Below, one piece after another: positions 5,282-7,595 of a DNA stretch of 7,595 nucleotides (the stretch's first letter is position 1; each line of letters starts with the position of its first letter). This DNA comes from DSSM01 sp964484125 (GTDB taxonomy: Bacteria > Bacteroidota > Ignavibacteria > Tepidaquicellales > Tepidaquicellaceae): positions 1 through 7,595 of the forward strand of contig CAZAEK010000050.1 in the NCBI GenBank assembly GCA_964484125.1, in the 5' to 3' direction. A program made the position numbers and the translations under genes. The notes below the pieces were generated by a model. It saw only the letters and a list, made by a program, of their open reading frames with translations, searched no databases and was not told the origin of the DNA.

Positions 5282-6841
5282 ATGTCTATACAGGAAAAAA
5301 TTCAGGAGTTACTTGATTTAAGAGAGAAAGCTAAACTCGGCGGCGGAGAAAAAAGAATTCACGCCCAACACAGAAAAGGGAAATTAACTGCAAGAGAAAG
5401 AATTGATTTACTTCTCGATGATGGCAGTTTTGAAGAGTTCGATATGTTTGTTTCACACAGATGTATTGATTTCGGTCTTGAGGATGAATCTTATATGTCA
5501 GATGGAGTTGTAACCGGATATGGTACAATTGACGGAAGACTTGTTTATGTATTTTCTCAGGACTTTACAGTTTTTGGCGGCTCACTATCCGAAATGTTTG
5601 CTCAGAAAATATGTAAGGTAATGGATAAGGCAATGCAGGTCGGTGCCCCGGTTATCGGTATCAACGATTCAGGTGGAGCACGTATTCAGGAAGGTGTAAA
5701 ATCACTCGGAGGTTATGCTGAAATTTTTAAACGCAATGTTCTGGCATCAGGAGTCATTCCGCAGATATCTGCTGTTTTCGGTCCCTGTGCCGGCGGTGCT
5801 GTTTATTCACCGGCTCTGACGGATTTTATTCTTATGACTAAAAATACAGGGTATATGTTTATTACCGGACCTAAAGTCGTTAAAACAGTTACAGGAGAAG
5901 TTGTTACAGAAGAAGAACTCGGAGGTGCATATGTGCATAGTACTAAATCAGGCGTTAGTCACCTCATAGCAGATGATGAGCAGGAAGGTATTATGATGAT
6001 TAGAAAACTGCTTAGTTATATGCCGCAGAATAATCTCGAAGATCCCCCGGTATATCCCTGCAATGATCCGATTGACAGACTCGAAGATGCTCTTAATGAA
6101 ATCGTTCCGGATAATCCAAATAAACCTTATGATGTTACTGATGTTATTGATGCAGTAGTTGATAACGGAGAATTTCTTGAAATACAGACAAACTTTGCAC
6201 AGAATATAGTCATTGGTTTTGCGAAGTTTAACGGATTTCCGGTTGGCATCGTAGCGAATCAGCCGAATTATCTCGCAGGTGTTCTTGATATAAACGCTTC
6301 AAGAAAAGCCGCAAGATTTGTAAGGTTCTGTGATGCGTTTAATATTCCGATTGTTACTTTTGTTGACGTTCCCGGATATTTGCCCGGAACTGCACAGGAA
6401 TATGGCGGAATTATTTTGCACGGTGCAAAACTTTTATTCGCCTATGCAGAGGCAACAGTTCCAAAGATTACAATCATTTTAAGAAAAGCTTATGGAGGTG
6501 CTTATGACGTTATGGGTTCTAAACATCTCAGAGGTGATATAAACTATGCCTGGCCTACTGCTGAGATTTCTGTTATGGGTCCGAAAGGTGCGATTGAAGT
6601 ACTTTATTACAGGGAAATTAAAGAAATTGAAGATGAAAAAGAAAGGGTCGCATTCATTGCAAAGAAAGAAGCTGAATACCGTGAAAAATTTGCAACTCCT
6701 TATGAAGCGGCTAAATACGGTTATATAGATGATGTAATTGAACCGAGAAATACAAGGTTCAGAATTATCCGTGCATTGCAGATGCTTTCTACAAAGAAAG
6801 ATGAAAACCCGTCAAAGAAACATTCAAATATACCGTTATAA
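5282..6841 (+). CDS. mmdA: Methylmalonyl-/propionyl-CoA carboxyltransferase, 12S/PccB type
   Basis: This 519-residue subunit is full length for the PccB/MmdA/12S family and transfers carboxyl between biotin and an acyl-CoA. It has two crotonase-fold halves. The N-terminal half binds CoA (KLTARERIDLLLDDGSFEE; INDSGGARIQEG) and forms the first oxyanion hole at FGPCAGGAVYSPALTD (Gly171-Gly172). The C-terminal half carries the second at RKAYGGAYDVMGSKH (Gly405-Gly406). Asp409 in AYDVM corresponds to the Asp that in actinobacterial PccB favours propionyl/methylmalonyl-CoA over acetyl-CoA. The end KKHSNIPL matches the usual KKHGNIPL tail. It is followed after 17 bp by the small OadG/MmdD-like gene. 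Family members are also called methylmalonyl-CoA decarboxylase alpha or propionyl-CoA carboxylase beta. Here the neighbouring 5S-type gene favours a transcarboxylase reading. Confidence 0.92.
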   Translation: MSIQEKIQELLDLREKAKLGGGEKRIHAQHRKGKLTARERIDLLLDDGSFEEFDMFVSHRCIDFGLEDESYMSDGVVTGYGTIDGRLVYVFSQDFTVFGGSLSEMFAQKICKVMDKAMQVGAPVIGINDSGGARIQEGVKSLGGYAEIFKRNVLASGVIPQISAVFGPCAGGAVYSPALTDFILMTKNTGYMFITGPKVVKTVTGEVVTEEELGGAYVHSTKSGVSHLIADDEQEGIMMIRKLLSYMPQNNLEDPPVYPCNDPIDRLEDALNEIVPDNPNKPYDVTDVIDAVVDNGEFLEIQTNFAQNIVIGFAKFNGFPVGIVANQPNYLAGVLDINASRKAARFVRFCDAFNIPIVTFVDVPGYLPGTAQEYGGIILHGAKLLFAYAEATVPKITIILRKAYGGAYDVMGSKHLRGDINYAWPTAEISVMGPKGAIEVLYYREIKEIEDEKERVAFIAKKEAEYREKFATPYEAAKYGYIDDVIEPRNTRFRIIRALQMLSTKKDENPSKKHSNIPL

Positions 6842-6858
6842 TCTGAAAGGAACAGTAA

Positions 6859-7110
6859 ATGGATTTATTAAATAAATTATTCGGGCAGGAAAAGGAAGAG
6901 CAGAAACAGGAACAACCGTCTGAAAAGCCAGAGGAAAAACCCGTTACAAAGGAAGAAGAAATCAATGCCGCAATCGCTGCAGGGATATTCTATTACTTTA
7001 TTGATATGCATGATTATGAGGGTTTGAAAATGACTATTAAAAGAGTAAACAGACCTTACGTTCCATGGGCTTCAAAAAATCATTTTATGCGCTCCTGGCC
7101 CCGCAAATAA
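6859..7110 (+). CDS. Small OadG/MmdD-like carboxyltransferase accessory subunit, no membrane segment
   Basis: This 83-residue protein starts at an ATG with AAAGGA seven bases upstream. It has a short N-terminal helix (MDLLNKLFG), a highly charged Glu/Lys/Gln/Pro linker (residues 10-31), and then KEEEINAAIAAGIFYYF (31-47). It ends in a basic tail with IKRVNRPYVPWASKNHFMRSWPRK (60-83). The EEEI-AAIAA segment and the closing (I)KR-PW pattern recall the soluble part of OadG and the delta/epsilon subunits of methylmalonyl-CoA decarboxylase, which help assemble the complex. Those usually carry an N-terminal membrane helix, which is missing here. It sits between the 12S-type and biotin-carrier genes with gaps of 17 and 18 bp, so it is very likely co-translated with them and part of the same complex. 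The family match is moderate and the assembly role is inferred. Confidence 0.75.
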   Translation: MDLLNKLFGQEKEEQKQEQPSEKPEEKPVTKEEEINAAIAAGIFYYFIDMHDYEGLKMTIKRVNRPYVPWASKNHFMRSWPRK

Positions 7111-7128
7111 AAATTAAATTTTGATGAA

Positions 7129-7569
7129 ATGAAGAAATTCAAATTTTACATAAATAATAATCCGTATGAAGTCAATGTTAAGGGTATTGAAAAGAATATT
7201 CTTAAGGTTGACGTTAACGGTCAGCTTTTCAATGTAGAAGTAGAAAAGCAACCCGAAGCTTTGAAAACACCAACAATTGTAAGGCAGACAGCCGCACCTT
7301 CGACCGAAACACACAAAGCTACAGCTCTTACATCAGCTCCGTCAGGCAAAAAAGGCGCCGGTTCGATTAAAGCGCCGCTTCCGGGAACAATTGTTAATAT
7401 TTTTATTAAACCCGGCGATGAGGTTAAGATTGGTCAGAAACTGCTGACTTACGAAGCTATGAAAATGGAGAATAACCTTTCTTCTGACAGGGAAGGTAAG
7501 GTTAAGGAAATTAAGGTTAAGCCCGGTGATACAGTCCTTGAGGGCGATGTGCTGATTGAGATAGAATAA
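7129..7569 (+). CDS. Biotin carboxyl carrier protein (1.3S/MmdC type)
   Basis: This 146-residue carrier shuttles carboxyl on biotin between the two carboxyltransferase subunits. Residues 1-40 form a small beta-rich segment (KFKFYINNNPYEVNVKG, VNGQLFNVEVE). An Ala/Thr/Pro/Ser-rich flexible linker follows (about 44-77), and then a complete biotinyl domain (78-146: IKAPLPGTIVNIFIKPGDEV). The biotinylated lysine is Lys112 in YEAMKMEN, 34 residues from the C-terminus, as is standard. The closing GDTVLEGDVLIEIE completes the fold. The start at 7129 has no clear Shine-Dalgarno. It lies 18 bp after the small subunit gene, so it may depend on translational coupling. No biotin carboxylase or ligase gene is visible nearby. 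The carrier could serve other partners outside the window. Confidence 0.93.
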   Translation: MKKFKFYINNNPYEVNVKGIEKNILKVDVNGQLFNVEVEKQPEALKTPTIVRQTAAPSTETHKATALTSAPSGKKGAGSIKAPLPGTIVNIFIKPGDEVKIGQKLLTYEAMKMENNLSSDREGKVKEIKVKPGDTVLEGDVLIEIE

Positions 7570-7571
7570 CA

Positions 7572-7595
7572 GAGTTTATTAAGTTTGTAAAGTTT
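7572..7595. repeat. Inverted copy of the left-edge 9-bp repeat
   Basis: AAGTTTGTAAAGTTT (7581-7595) is the exact reverse complement of 15 bases of the array at 1-42. A degenerate copy, GAGTTTATT, stands just before it (7572-7580). The array begins only a few bases after the biotin-carrier stop codon and may continue past the window edge. No hairpin terminator precedes it. Confidence 0.75.

Noticed and set aside
7114..7314. Minus-strand open frame opposite the biotin carrier gene
   Set aside because: It is Cys/Phe-rich with no recognisable domain and lies antisense to a clear biotin carrier gene. The same reasoning excludes the minus-strand frames at 564-749, 4984-5199 and 5331-5528, and the alternate-frame + strand ones at 3073-3276 and 6546-6728.

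Overview
The window looks like a piece of a low-GC genome from the Bacteroidota/Ignavibacteriota (FCB) side of the bacterial tree, most likely Ignavibacteria-like. Three things point there. The surface protein ends in a type IX secretion (T9SS) sorting domain with the motif NYPNPFNPVTKI. Two genes start without a visible Shine-Dalgarno sequence. Two intergenic stretches carry TAnnTTTG-type -7 boxes. The placement is inferred from protein style, not from a marker gene. All genes read on the + strand and every gene ends in TAA.

Left part (1-2870). The edge is a 9-bp tandem array (1-42). It is followed by a pair of 20-bp-spaced repeats with dyad symmetry (55-96) and a perfect-consensus sigma-54 (-24/-12) promoter (168-184). 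These precede a long leader, a good ribosome-binding site and the ATG of a large T9SS-secreted beta-helix/repeat surface protein (304-2727). That gene is interrupted by two in-frame stops, TGA at codon 6 inside the signal peptide and TAA at codon 205, with no frameshift. Internal repeats of the protein show that the TAA sits where the sister repeats have GAA (Glu), so it is best explained as a single-base nonsense change. A strong intrinsic terminator (2761-2792) closes the unit.

Middle (2871-3531). A stand-alone all-helical protein of 157 residues resembles RsbRD-type N-terminal sensor domains. Behind it lies a 187-bp intergenic region holding a candidate promoter and a small GC-rich hairpin element upstream of the next operon.

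Right part (3532-7569). A compact four-gene operon encodes a multisubunit biotin-dependent carboxyltransferase: a 5S-type pyruvate/oxaloacetate carboxyltransferase, a 12S/PccB-type acyl-CoA carboxyltransferase, a small OadG/MmdD-like protein without a membrane segment, and a biotin carboxyl carrier protein. Together these resemble the methylmalonyl-CoA:pyruvate transcarboxylase of propionibacteria, which moves CO2 from methylmalonyl-CoA to pyruvate (or back) through biotin without ATP. A Na+-pumping decarboxylase would need a membrane beta subunit, and none is visible before the window ends. The last 15 bases match the left-edge tandem repeat in inverted orientation.

The most notable points are the sigma-54 promoter with paired upstream sites driving a T9SS surface-protein gene, the twice-nonsense-mutated state of that gene, the soluble form of the small carboxyltransferase subunit, and the inverted repeat arrays at both edges.
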